A DNA stretch of 64,000 nt from Chlamydomonas reinhardtii (lineage: Eukaryota > Chlorophyta > Chlorophyceae > Chlamydomonadales > Chlamydomonadaceae). The stretch spans positions 6,651,512 to 6,715,511 of the forward strand of contig NC_057006.1 in assembly GCF_000002595.2 (NCBI RefSeq), given 5' to 3'. This document shows, one piece after another, positions 43,420 through 53,285 of the stretch (the stretch's first letter is position 1; each line of letters opens with the position of its first letter). Below the pieces are notes generated by a model that saw only the letters and a program-made list of their open reading frames with translations, made no database searches and was not told where the DNA came from. Made by a program: the position numbers and the translations under genes.

Positions 43420-44175
43420 AAGTAAGGTGGTTTTCCCTCGCAAGGGCAAAGTGGGCTGAGCCCACGCCACGTCTCCATTCTGAGGCTGCAAGCGTCTACC
43501 TCACCTCTCGGCATAGCCGGGTCGGTTTGTACAGGCACTGCCCACCATGTGTCCAGCTATCAAGCACAAGCACAGCCAGCACAGGGCAATCAAACAGCAG
43601 GAAATCCCCCAGCCACAACACTCCCACACTGCTGCGTGGTCCCACCCGCGCCCACCACTCATCCGTACATTCGGGCTCCCTTTTCTGCCTTGCCGCGCCC
43701 TGTTTTTGCCCCTGCTTGTCATACTGTCGCCCGGCCATTGCTTTGCTGCATTCTGTTCGCATTTTCTCTGTGGTTGCTGGTCACCTTCCGCAGGTGCGCT
43801 GCGCCTATGCACCGCGAGTGTGGCGTTTGTCTGTGTGGTGCTATCGCCTGGCCGGGCCCCCGGAGCGTGAGGAATGCGCATCAGCAAACTTCCAGCCAGC
43901 CAGCAACTTTTCGGTACAGTAACTCCGGCGTTCGACCAGCCGCGCACTCCTGCCCTGCCGTTGCAAATTGTTTGCCATCTTCTGGGGTCTGGGAATTAGC
44001 TGCACCCTGCGGGACTTCACCAACCTGCCTTGACACTGTCCCATCACACTCCCACACTGCTGCGTGCGGCCTACCATATACTGTGCTGTGTTATGCTCGC
44101 CAGCAAAGACCCTAACTAGACACCGGCCGGCATCAACCTGCGCGCAGGCGCCGCTTCTTGAGCGGGGGGCGGTAA
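43420..44175 (+). repeat. Dispersed repeat family 1, copy B, split by an insertion
   Basis: The left part (43420-43638) has the family blocks CCCTCGCAAGGG, GGCATAGCCGGGTCGGTTTG, CTATCAAGCACAAGCACAG and AAACAGCAGGAAATCC. The right part (44046-44175) continues with GCGGCCTACCATATACTGT, CTAGACACCGGCCGGC and GGCGCCGCTTCTTGAGCGG. In copy C these two parts are contiguous, so the ~428 bp between them were added later. Confidence 0.75.
43639..44066 (+). mobile_element. Repeat family 2 insertion with 21-bp target-site duplication
   Basis: A 21-bp sequence (ACACTCCCACACTGCTGCGT plus G) occurs exactly at 43618-43638 and 44046-44066, bracketing ~407 bp that copy C of family 1 lacks. The right-hand part of the insert (from CAGTAACTCCGGCGTT at 43917) recurs at 47407-47546. 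A long duplication and a copy that shares only the right end are what non-LTR retroposons (LINE/SINE-like) leave. No coding sequence is seen. Confidence 0.65.
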
Positions 44176-44311
44176 CGTGCTTGTTCGATTAGATTAGAGC
44201 TCGGAATGGAGGGAATGCCCGTTGCACGCGCCGTACAAATTCCCTGTTTGCAAATCGCTCCGACTCATGAAAGTGCATAGTACTCGCCTTATCTATTTAA
44301 GTATTGCAATC

Positions 44312-46818
44312 ATGTCCGCCACTAATCCGACACGTGCGTCTACCCGCGTCAGCCAGGCTCCGGGCGGAACATCGTCGATATCGTTCGGTGACGCGCCTCC
44401 GCCCAGCCCCAAGGCGCCTGCTGCTGCGCCCGTTGTGGAGGTTCCTGCTGCCGAGCCTGTCGCTGCGCCCGCTGCTGCTGCGCCCGAGGAGCCCGTCGTC
44501 GATGAAGGCCCTTCTCTGGAGAGCCTGAAGCTGGCTGCGATTTCCGCAGTGGCTGGCGCAACTGACAGCCCTGGCGTGCGCGACGCCCTTACCACTCTGG
44601 TCAAGGTGAGGCAGGCATGTGCTTTTTCCACCTTGCGTGGTCCCGTAACCCCGGTTTACCTGGTGACGTGATTATTCTTCATTCACCTTCATTTTACAGT
44701 CGCTCCAAACCGCTTCTACCGCTGCGGCGATTGCGTCCTGGGGTAAGCCCGATCTGCGGCTCGAAACGAGCTGAAGCCAAGCAGTTTCTTTGTTTGGGAA
44801 CTTAACTGGCATATGCATGGGAACATGGGGCCTTAACATGCTCGAAACGGGATGCAGACCTTTTTGGAGAGCTACCTCTTCGTTAACGCATGTCTCAAGG
44901 CGATTGCGCACATGGTGCTCCCAGCGGTGCACCACACCAGCTGCCTGCGCCCCCGCCTCAGCTCATCCGCAGGAACCAGCACACCACACAATGCCCATCA
45001 GCCTGGCCATTCGTCTTTGCTATCCCTGCAGAGACCCCCGCCGGCGCTGCTGCCGCATCTGGGAGCGCTGCCGCCGCTACTGGTGCCGCGGAGAGCCCGT
45101 ACGCGGCGTCCCTGGCTGCGCTCACGGTGCGCACCACGGCAATCTGTGCGGCTTCGTGTGTGTTCCTTTGTGCGGGTGCATGCATTGTCAATGTAGTGCA
45201 ATCTGCTCTCCACGGCGCTCCACGGCGACCTGGGACGGCCCTTGGCTGCTGCAGGCTGCCCTGAAGCTGCGCGGCACGCATGGCATCATCAGCATTGGCA
45301 AGAAGTTCCGCTCCATGGATGACAGCGGCGACCACAAGCTTAGTGAGTGCTGCAAACTGCTGTTGCTGCGGCAAATGTGACAGTGGCTACAGGACGGGGG
45401 TGCGTAACGACGTTGCAACTCCTGGCACACTGGATCCTGTGCTGATCTTGCTTGCCCCCTCCCCCGCTATACCTGTTCACTACTATCAGCCTATGATGAG
45501 TTTAAGAAGGCCCTGGTTGAGATGAAGCTGGGCCTGAGCGAGACGGACATGTCCCGCCTGTTCCGGCACTTCGACCGGGACGCCAGCGGCTTCGTGACGT
45601 TTGACGAGCTGCTGTTGGGGCTGCGCGGCCAGCTCAACGACCGGCGGCTGGACATGGTGAAGCGCTGCTACAAGGTGGGGCACTGATGTTGATATGGGGT
45701 GGGTCACTGTGCAGCACGGGGCCTCGTACTCGCAGGCAAGGCAGCGTACCATGTTGCGGTGATGCAGCGACGACTGGCCAGTATCCCGTACACAGCGAAT
45801 GTCAGAATGTTCGATGTGCGCAGACTGCATCGCGACCGAACATGCCCGTGCACCCGCTCGCGTCGCATGCCTGACCCAGGTGTGTCCTGCTGTCACTTTT
45901 GCACTTTTCTAATGTGTCTAGGTGCTGGACAAGACTGGTGACGGAGTGGTGACCCTGGCGGACCTGGAGAACCGCTACGACGCGTCGCGCCACCCCGACG
46001 TGGTGGCCGGCATCAAGACGCCGCGCCAGGTGCTGCTGGAGTTCCTGAGCGTGTTCGAGGAGCAGGGCGGCGGCGTGAAGGGCGACGGGCAGGTGGACTT
46101 CGAGGAGTTCAAGACCTACTACGCGTGAGTGCCTTTGAGGCATGCTCTTGGATGCATGTCCTTCATGACCGCTCTGGCTGTGCTTGCAAATGCCGCATTG
46201 CTAAGCTGGTCCGACGTAACTACGCTGCGCAGGATGATCAGTGCCAACATTGATGGCGGCGAGCACGGCGACGACTACTTTGAGCTGATGATGCGCAACG
46301 TGTGGCACGTGAGCGGCGGCGAGGGCTGGTGCGCCAACACTACCTGCAAGCGCGTGCTGGTGGTCTTCGAGGACGACAGACAGCAGGTGGTCGAGGTGAC
46401 GGACGACTTTGACGTGGACACTAAGGACCTGGCCGCCGTTAAGGCCAAGCTGACGGAGCAGGGCATCACGGTGAGCGAAGGAAGCACCACGTTTTTGTTC
46501 ACAGCGGATACCGTAGTGCCAGTAGCAATGACTGACTTGCCGACGAGATACCGATGCTTGTGCCAGTAAATGCTGCCGATATTGTTCTCACAGGGCATCA
46601 AGAGCGTGGCCCTGTACGGTGACATGTCCTCCACGGAGAGCGGAAGCGGACCGTCCACGTCCGCGCCTCCGCGCACGCCTGGCGCGCCGCCTCGCTCGCC
46701 GGCGGGCACTGCCGCTGCTGGCGCACCCGCGTCCTCGCCGGAGCCCTCCATGCGCCCTGGAACTGGACGCCGCGGCGCGAACCCGGACCACAACCGCAGC
46801 AGCATCATCTTTGGCTAA
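44312..46818 (+). CDS. Calcyphosin-like EF-hand protein, probably ciliary
   Basis: Eight exons in phase: 44312-44605, 44700-44742, 45032-45126, 45255-45342, 45490-45674, 45922-46124, 46233-46470, 46594-46818 (456 residues). The central ~180 residues match calcyphosin throughout: EF-hand loops DDSGDHKLTYDEF, DRDASGFVTFDEL, DKTGDGVVTLADL and the degenerate KGDGQVDFEEF, then YFELMMRNVWHV. Helix-loop spacing is regular. The N-terminal ~150 residues are Ala/Pro-rich. After the calcyphosin part there is a further ~65-residue globular piece (KRVLVVFEDDRQQVVEV ... GIKSVALYGD). SSISFG near the N-terminus (after QAPGG) and SSIIFG at the very C-terminus are matching short motifs. In animals calcyphosins are calcium sensors of ciliated cells; axonemal location here is inference. 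An in-frame ATG at 44267 would add 15 residues. Confidence 0.8.
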
Positions 46819-48710
46819 GCCCCGCTGGCTGACAGGTGCAAGGATTTGATGTGCGTTGGGGCTACTTGATACATAGCAGCGTGGGATTTCCCGTCGACGC
46901 AAGCATGTGATAGAGGCACATATGTTCTAGGCAAGGCTCATAGCACGAATGCGGACAACGCTCGCGTACATATTCTTTCAAGGTTGTAGAACGGTGAGGA
47001 CTGTCTATGGGGTAGCGCAGGTAATGTGTCCTGCTTGACAAGCCTGGATTGGCGTTTGCTGCAAGCTGCGACCCGGCAGGTGCATGCACCTGCATGTGAT
47101 TGTAGGACATGTTAGGCGGGCTGCGTGCTAAGATAGAGAGGGATTCTTTCGGACGCCGACGGCGGGCGAGCAAAGACTGGAGCGTTCGATGCCTATAAGT
47201 CCGCCTGGATTCGACTAGCGTGTGCACAATTCAGTTGTAGTAGTTGGCCACAATTCGACTCGTATCTGCATGGCAGAGTGCATGATGTGCACTTAGAGCA
47301 AGGATTCATATGTCATGTGAGGCGGCGCGTTTTTGCCGTTACCGGGGCAGGGTTACTGGCAGACGTCCCGCCTTCATATTTTGGGTGTGCATGTCGGGGC
47401 TTCATCTCGGTTCAGTAACTCCGGCGTTATACCAGCTGCGCGCTCATGCCTTGACGTCGCACTTAGAATGAGGGGTCTGGGAATACGCTGCACACTACGG
47501 GACTACGCCAACCTGCCCCTTACTGCCCCTTACCCTGTCCCATCCAGTCCCATCGCATCCAGGTCATGGCTTGGTGTCTGACGCTGTCCCTGGCCTTGAC
47601 CTGGTGCTCTGCCCCACTGGAATCCTTTGAGAATGCAGTTGAACACGTTATCATGCTGAGACGCTTTGCAGCCTGAGCTGCTGCGGTGAAAGGGCAGGGC
47701 CGCCAGGGGCCGCTGGGGCCCGACACTGAGAAGCACCACGGGCGCGCATCGAAGACAGGGCCGCAAGTGACACGGCAACATGCATTCATCACCAGCTATT
47801 ATGCTCACATAGCATAGACACCAACCACTGACCACATACATTGATTTCAGTCAACTGTAGGCCTTATACAAGCATCTGGTTTTCTTCAACTACGTGCGGT
47901 GCGGTACCTCAAATCTTCTCTCCGAAAATGGAAAAGATTTTGCTTATCATCATCACCTTCCTTCTGCCACCTCTTGGTGTTTTCCTGCACACGAAACAGT
48001 GTAACAGGACCTTCTGGTGCGCGGAGGGCAGTTGGATGCGCGAGTGAAATAGTGCTGATGATAACATTGATACCATGATTCAAAGATAGCGCACACAGGC
48101 GACGTGGGCGCGAATGCGCGGCGCATGCGGGTTGGTGCCGTTGCCGATTTGCCGACCCTCGCTTCTTAACCTCTTATACAGGATAAACTTGCTTCTTACA
48201 CTGCTCTTCTGGCTTCCAGGTAGGCCTTTCACTGATGGTCAACCCCGTGCTGCTAATAGTCCCTGCGTGTCCCCAAGCGTGTCCCCTCCCAGAGTCCGCC
48301 GAGTCTCCCCGCGGGGTCCCGCTTGGGGCTCCAGCGTGTCTTTTAGGCCTTACAAACAACACCCTCCCGTACACCACACCCACAGGATTTATCCACGGAT
48401 TGATGGTGCTGGGCGTGGTCAAGTGCTAGAGCAGCAACTTTGCATATGTTGCTTATGTAGGGCGATGCTGGCGTAGGACCATACCGCTACCTGCGATGGG
48501 GCAGGTCATGTGGAACCGGTATGGTGGAACGGTACAGAGGGCTGTAAGGCGTTTCTGGCGGGACGCACTATGCAGGATTTCATTTGATTAGCTAGAGGGT
48601 GTAGATTGAAGACTCCGTGCAAATGCGGGCACACCAGGTAGTGTACAGTGTGAGAGGCACCATTCTGCTTAGTCTGGATACAGACAAGGATACAGAGTTC
48701 AGGAGTGTGT
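46819..48710. other. Repeat-rich intergenic region, left part
   Basis: No gene is seen. Besides family 2 copy at 47407-47546, a ~45-nt block beginning GTTGGCCACA at 47243-47287 recurs with differences at 49267-49311. The rest, including the AT-rich 47800-48080, shows no pattern I could assign. Confidence 0.5.
47407..47546 (+). repeat. Repeat family 2, right-end fragment
   Basis: CAGTAACTCCGGCGTT, ACCAGC, GGGGTCTGGGAAT, ACTACG and GCCAACCTGCC occur in the same order and spacing as in 43917-44040. The fragment lacks the left half of the 43.6 kb copy and ends in short CCCATC-type direct repeats. Confidence 0.65.
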
Positions 48711-48935
48711 AAGTGTGTTTGATCAGGCTGAGTCATTGTCCCTTCAGATCAGAGTTCAGAAGTGTGATGGATCAGGCGAAGTCAGTGTCCCTGTCACACC
48801 CATTGCAGCCCACCCTCACCAGCGGACTGTTACTGTCCAGGCCAGGGAACCCCTGGTCCAGGCGTCCAGCCAACATGAGGCATCCGAGGCGAGGGCATCC
48901 CAGGCGAGGGCATCCTAGGCTCTCGCGCTACGCAA
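48711..48935 (+). repeat. Tandem-like module, copy 1
   Basis: It contains GTGTGATGGATCAGGCGAAG followed by TCAGTGTCCCT, a CACCCTCACC...ACTGTCCAG block and three GAGGCATCC/GAGGGCATCC subrepeats of ~15 bp at about 48877-48920. A related module occurs at 49309-49440. A diverged partial unit (TTTGATCAGGCTGAGTCATT) precedes it at 48718. Confidence 0.6.
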
Positions 48936-49260
48936 GCGTCTGCCTCATCTCCCGGACATAGCCGGGGTCGGTTCGTACAGGCACGGCCCGCCATCATGTG
49001 TCCAGCCACGTCCCGCTGTCAAGCACAAGCACAGCAGGCAACAAATCAAACAGCAGGAAATCCTCGAGCCACAACACTCCTTACTGCTGCCGTGCTGCGG
49101 CCTACCATATACTGTTTGCTTATGCTATGCTTGCCAGCACCCGAACTAGACACCGGCCGGCCTCAACCTGCGCGCCGGCGCCGCTTCTTGGGCGGCGCCG
49201 CGCTCTCCTCCTCCCCGTGGCTTCGGGGGAAGGGGCAAGGGCGGCAAGCCAACCTCAGTA
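48936..49260 (+). repeat. Dispersed repeat family 1, copy C
   Basis: This is the most complete uninterrupted copy: CTCATCTCCCGGACATAGCC core, TGTCAAGCACAAGCACAG, AAACAGCAGGAAATCC, CTACCATATACTGT, CTAGACACCGGCCGGCC and the hairpin GGCGCCGC/GCGGCGCC (49177-49184 and 49192-49199, 7-nt loop). It lies between two copies of the 48.7 kb module. Confidence 0.75.
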
Positions 49261-49308
49261 ATGGTCGTTGGCCACAGTTCAACGCGCAGCTGTAAGGCAG
49301 AGTGCCTG

Positions 49309-49440
49309 ATGAGTGTGATGGATCAGGCGAAGTCAGTGCCCCTTGAGATAAAATTCAGACGTGTGTTTGATTACAGCTCACCCTCGCCCACTGTCCAGCC
49401 GACCGGGGCATCCGAGGCGAGGGCATCCGAGCCTATCTCG
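49309..49440 (+). repeat. Tandem-like module, copy 2
   Basis: GTGTGATGGATCAGGCGAAG and TCAGTGCCCCT match copy 1, as do CACCCTCGCCCACTGTCCAG and GGCATCCGAGGCGAGGGCAT. The two copies differ by small deletions, so this is an old direct repeat rather than a fresh target-site duplication. Confidence 0.6.
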
Positions 49441-50199
49441 CCCTCGCCGCGTTCCCACACAATGAAGCAACAAATAGCACGTGCTACGCCTAGGAAAGGC
49501 GACAACCGCAACGGTTAAGAGGGCTAGCACTGCACAAACCGCCGGTCCGACAGCTCCACACATGAGACACATCTCGGACCTAGGCCGGACTGCGTGATGG
49601 GAATCCCCGCGCAGCGCCTACACCGCAACCCTAGCCGCAACCGAGTCATATGAGCGCCGCCGCGGGCCACGGTGGGTACCGTCTACAGACGGATCGAGCA
49701 GCCCTAAAGCCCGCGCAACGCTACATTGTTCCTTGAAGACGGGGCAGTTTTTGGGCTGAGCGCCCACGTTTCTCTTGGGAGGGAGAGCCAACTTTCTTGT
49801 CCACTGTGGCACTCCCTAGGCATTTCCCAGGCACGCTTCGCAGTGATTGGCCAGTAGCATAGACGGAATCTCATCAAAAACTTATTATGTGCATCTGGTA
49901 TGATTGCTCTACGTTGCCCGCTCGTTCCAGCGGCCCAGCACAGCCAGGCACAGCGTACTGTCGCGCTGCCGTCACATGGTCACACTGCTGATGTTACCAG
50001 TTGCCCAAGTGCTGTACCTCGCTGGATGCTAACCCACCTAAACAGACACCGGCCAACCTCAACCGCGCGCCTACTCCGCCCTTGGCTGCACCACAGCCTC
50101 CTCCGCTTGGCCTTGCCTTCCACGCAGACGTCGCCGCCACTGGTGCCGCGCTGCAGTCGCCAGGAGGAGCTCATGCACGGATGCCAGTGCTTAGGGCGA
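49441..50199. other. Intergenic region with possible family 1 fragment E
   Basis: Near 49900-50115 the blocks CCAGCACAGCCAGGCACAG, AGACACCGGCCAACCTCAACC and CTCCTCCGCTTGGCC resemble the right half of family 1 but are diverged. The rest shows nothing recognisable. The 3' untranslated region of NDC1 must lie at the right edge. Confidence 0.4.
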
Positions 50200-52659
50200 T
50201 CAAGCAAGGACAGACGTCAGCAGCGCTGCCAGTTCCGTTGGTGTGCCGTACGCGGGCTTGACGCGCGCCTCCCGCAGCACGCACTCCTTGAGCTTGTCGC
50301 CGTAGGCCAGCGCCAGGCGGTTCACTGCGTTGCGCGCCATGCCCTCCAGCGCAAACGCCACCTCGTCCACCGGCTGCAGCGTCACGTTGGTGACGCGGCC
50401 CGAGATGGAGGTGGTCATCAACCCCACCTGCCGCGCGAGCCTCTCCAATGTTGAGGCGTGCCGCGACCGCGTGGCTGTCTGCAGTGTCAGGTGAACGTAG
50501 CATGCTCAGACTCATTGCCACGTTAGATGCCTATCCGCGCGACGAGCATAAGGCGTGTCCTTGTATGGCCCCTCAGGACGCATGGTGCAGTACACGTCGT
50601 GTACCACGTAGGCCCCTCAAGCTACTATACTCGGTTTACAACCAGGAACTCCCGCGGGCACTGGGGAACCCACCACAAACTTGGTGTAGTGCTGCAGCAC
50701 CAACACCGCAGACAGCAGCGTGAGTGCTATGTCAGGCAGTGCCGGCTCACACAGGAGCACCACACCGAAGCGGTCCTCGCCACGCTGCGCCGCCACTGTC
50801 AGACCGCACAGCCCACGTAGGCACCAGCCGACCCTGGAGTGCGGCCGTGGCGACGTATCGAGGCATACTTCTTCAGTCAACGGGCAACGAAGGATGCGGC
50901 CAGTAAACGGACATACGGTTGCGGTATTGCTTCGCAATACCCACCTGTAGTACTTCGCGCGAACGTTCCAGGCGGCTAGGTCCTGCTCTCGGCTGATGAC
51001 GCGCAGACCGGTGCTGGGCGACATGCGCAGCACGTTCCACCGTACAGCTGCAGCCCCGCCTCCCGCCCCGCCAGCCGCCACAGCTGCCCCTGGCCTGGAC
51101 AGCGCTGCCGCCTCCGCTGCACACCAAGGGGTCAACACTAACGTCACTCTGTGCCACGTTCTTGTGCAGGCACCACCAGTCCCCAACAGAGTGCCGATGC
51201 ACGACACACTTGCCACCCGCCAACACAGGCACTCACCTGCCGCTGAAGGTAGCGCCGCCGCCAGCGCAGTGGTGAAGTCGCGCACTTCTCCCAGCATCAG
51301 TGCTGCCACCGGACCCCACGCTGCCCTGCCGCTCTCGTCGGCGAAAATCGCCGCGCGCCGCCAGGCAGCGTCGCCACCTTGCCCCTCCGTGGTAAGCGCC
51401 AGATCCAGCAGTGCCAGGTCCTGCATTGCGGACAGGTATCCTGACTATAGTCTTTACTGCACCCCTTACACCCGCTGAGCACCTGCCACACTTGCACAGA
51501 CTAGCAGAGTGGGCGCACCTGCATGATGGTGTTGCTGCTCGCCAGCTCAGCCAGGAGCGGCGCGTTGGCGTCGGCGTCACCCGGCCGCGCCAGCTGCAGC
51601 CTCTCTGTGAACACCAGCTGCAGTAGTGCGCCACCCAGCGCCCAGCACAGCGAGCACAGCCCCGCCGCTACGCCCCAGCCGTACAGCAGCCGCGGGTGCA
51701 GAAGCAGCGACTGTCGCAACAGCAGCGCCAGGCCAAGAGCCGCCGCAGTGATGTGCGTTGCCGTAAGGACCGCTGCAGTGGAAGTGAAGCTTTGCTCAGA
51801 AAACTATTGGGATTGGATGAAAGCTGGCGCGTGGCTGTCAGCTGTGTGCTGCGAGGCCAGCCACAATACTGGCATTGCCTTCTCCCAGTCGCCCCTTGCC
51901 CTAACCTGACGGTATGCGCTCCTTCAGGCGGAACCAGCGGTGCCGTTGCAGCACAGGGTAGCTGAGTACGTCACAGCCCCTGCGCAATACGGACACCGTG
52001 AGTGAGGCTTGCCAGTAAGGCGGCGTCTCCTCAGAAGGTACTGCATCTGGCTCGTTTGGCCAGCGCAAAGCGCAACACGTACACTTTTATCATCTCCCTG
52101 GTGTTTTCATCTCCATACCATCATGCCAGGCCTCACACTCATCATGACACACGCACCTGACAAGGTAGCCGACCGAGTAGCACACGCCGAGCAGCATGCC
52201 AAACCACAGACTCCACGCGCTGGTCGCGGCGGGGCCCACCTTCAGCCGCGCGTAGAGCACGCAGTACGCCGCGCCCCCAAGCATGTTGAGCCCGAAGAAC
52301 ATTGACGTCGCCACGAAGTGGCTCCACGTGCGCCCGCGCACGACCACGCGTGTCAAGAAGAGCGAAATCCAAGTGCGCCCATGGATGCCCAGCTTAGGAA
52401 AGGTCACCGGCGCGAACTCGTTCGACGCCAGGACCGCACGATGGCCAACTAGCGATGTCAGTTGCAGCCCATACAGCAGCACGTGCATAAGAATGCCCGA
52501 CGGCCGATACAGCAAGCTGCCGAGACTAGGCGGCATCGCAAGCAGCGCAAATATAGAGTTTGCCAAACCGATCGCGGCTGCATGCCATACAGCAGCGCCT
52601 ATGAGTTTCCAAGTAAGCGCAGGCGGCTCGGCAGCGGAGGCAGTCTGCCCCGGCGCCAT
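50200..52659 (-). CDS. NDC1: Nucleoporin NDC1, membrane ring of the nuclear pore
   Basis: Seven exons fit in phase: 52659-52157, 51979-51906, 51772-51519, 51420-51237, 51116-50945, 50833-50674, 50478-50200 (541 residues; human 674). The N-terminal half has about six membrane spans (IGAAVWHAAAIGLANSIFAL, GILMHVLLYGLQLTSLV, FVATSMFFGLNMLGGAAYCV, LWFGMLLGVCYSVGYLV, ITAAALGLALLL, GLCSLCWALGGALLQLVF). The soluble C-terminal half has the family pattern QDLALLDLALTTEG, RRAAIFADESGRAAWGPVAA, LRGLCGLTVAAQRGEDRFGV and PDIALTLLSAVLVLQHYTKF. NDC1 anchors the pore complex in the nuclear envelope and, in yeast, the spindle pole body. The donor at 51906 (CAG/GTTAGG) was chosen because it keeps the frame. 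It is head-to-head with DONSON. Confidence 0.85.
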
Positions 52660-53285
52660 TTTGCAAGACCTGCCCTCTACACCCCTTCGCGCTTTCCTAA
52701 AGCCAACATAAAATTTGAGTGCGCTTGAATGATGCCTGACGACTTGGACACTGCACAAGGTTTAGCAACGGACTCTGCATTGGTTTTCAAGTTGCGATCC
52801 AGGCTTTCTCGCGTGCCTTCTCGTTGCAGGACTTCTAATACGTATACTCCAGTATGGCTGGTGATCCTTGAAATATTTATAGGGCTTGCAGCGAGGATTA
52901 TCGAGTCAGCTGGCGAAGGCCTGCGCTTAATATTAAGGCCAGTCCCTATCATACAACCTAAACACTGTGAGAGCCAGCACACCAAAAGGTAGCGCGCCTT
53001 TACCCTTAAGAGGGCAGCCGCCCTCGGGCGCACCTGCGTCAACATGCAACAAGGAGGGCCTCTCCGCAGCGTAACAAACACGTCGGGCGCGCCGCTGACC
53101 GCCGCCTGTCCTGCGGGCAAGCATCCGAACGCCACTAGCCAGCGAGCAGACACCAAGGTGGGTTGCAGCTTGAAACACCCGCCCCTCCTCGGTCAGGCTG
53201 GAACTGTCGTCTTGTACGCTGCTTGGCCTCATGTCCCCAGTTGCCGTTTGTTCAGGGCGCGCCACCCCCATCACTCACGGGGTTA
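52660..53285. promoter_or_regulatory. Divergent promoter interval between NDC1 and DONSON
   Basis: The start codons lie 627 bp apart. The middle (52855-52945) is AT-rich with TATTTATAGGG near 52871, a possible TATA-like element for the plus strand. An open frame of 88 codons here has no protein-like composition. Confidence 0.4.

Noticed and set aside
43928-43938. GGCGTTCGACC, similar to a Pol III B box
   Set aside because: It sits about 290 bp into the insert without an A box at tRNA-like distance, and the second copy has lost it. It does not show that the element is a tRNA-derived SINE.
48870-48925. Short repeated GAGGGCATCC units as a possible CRISPR array
   Set aside because: Units are ~15 bp, abut each other without unique spacers, and the genome is eukaryotic.
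52729-52992. 88-codon frame between NDC1 and DONSON
   Set aside because: It lies in the divergent promoter interval, is AT-richer than all coding exons here and has no known domain.
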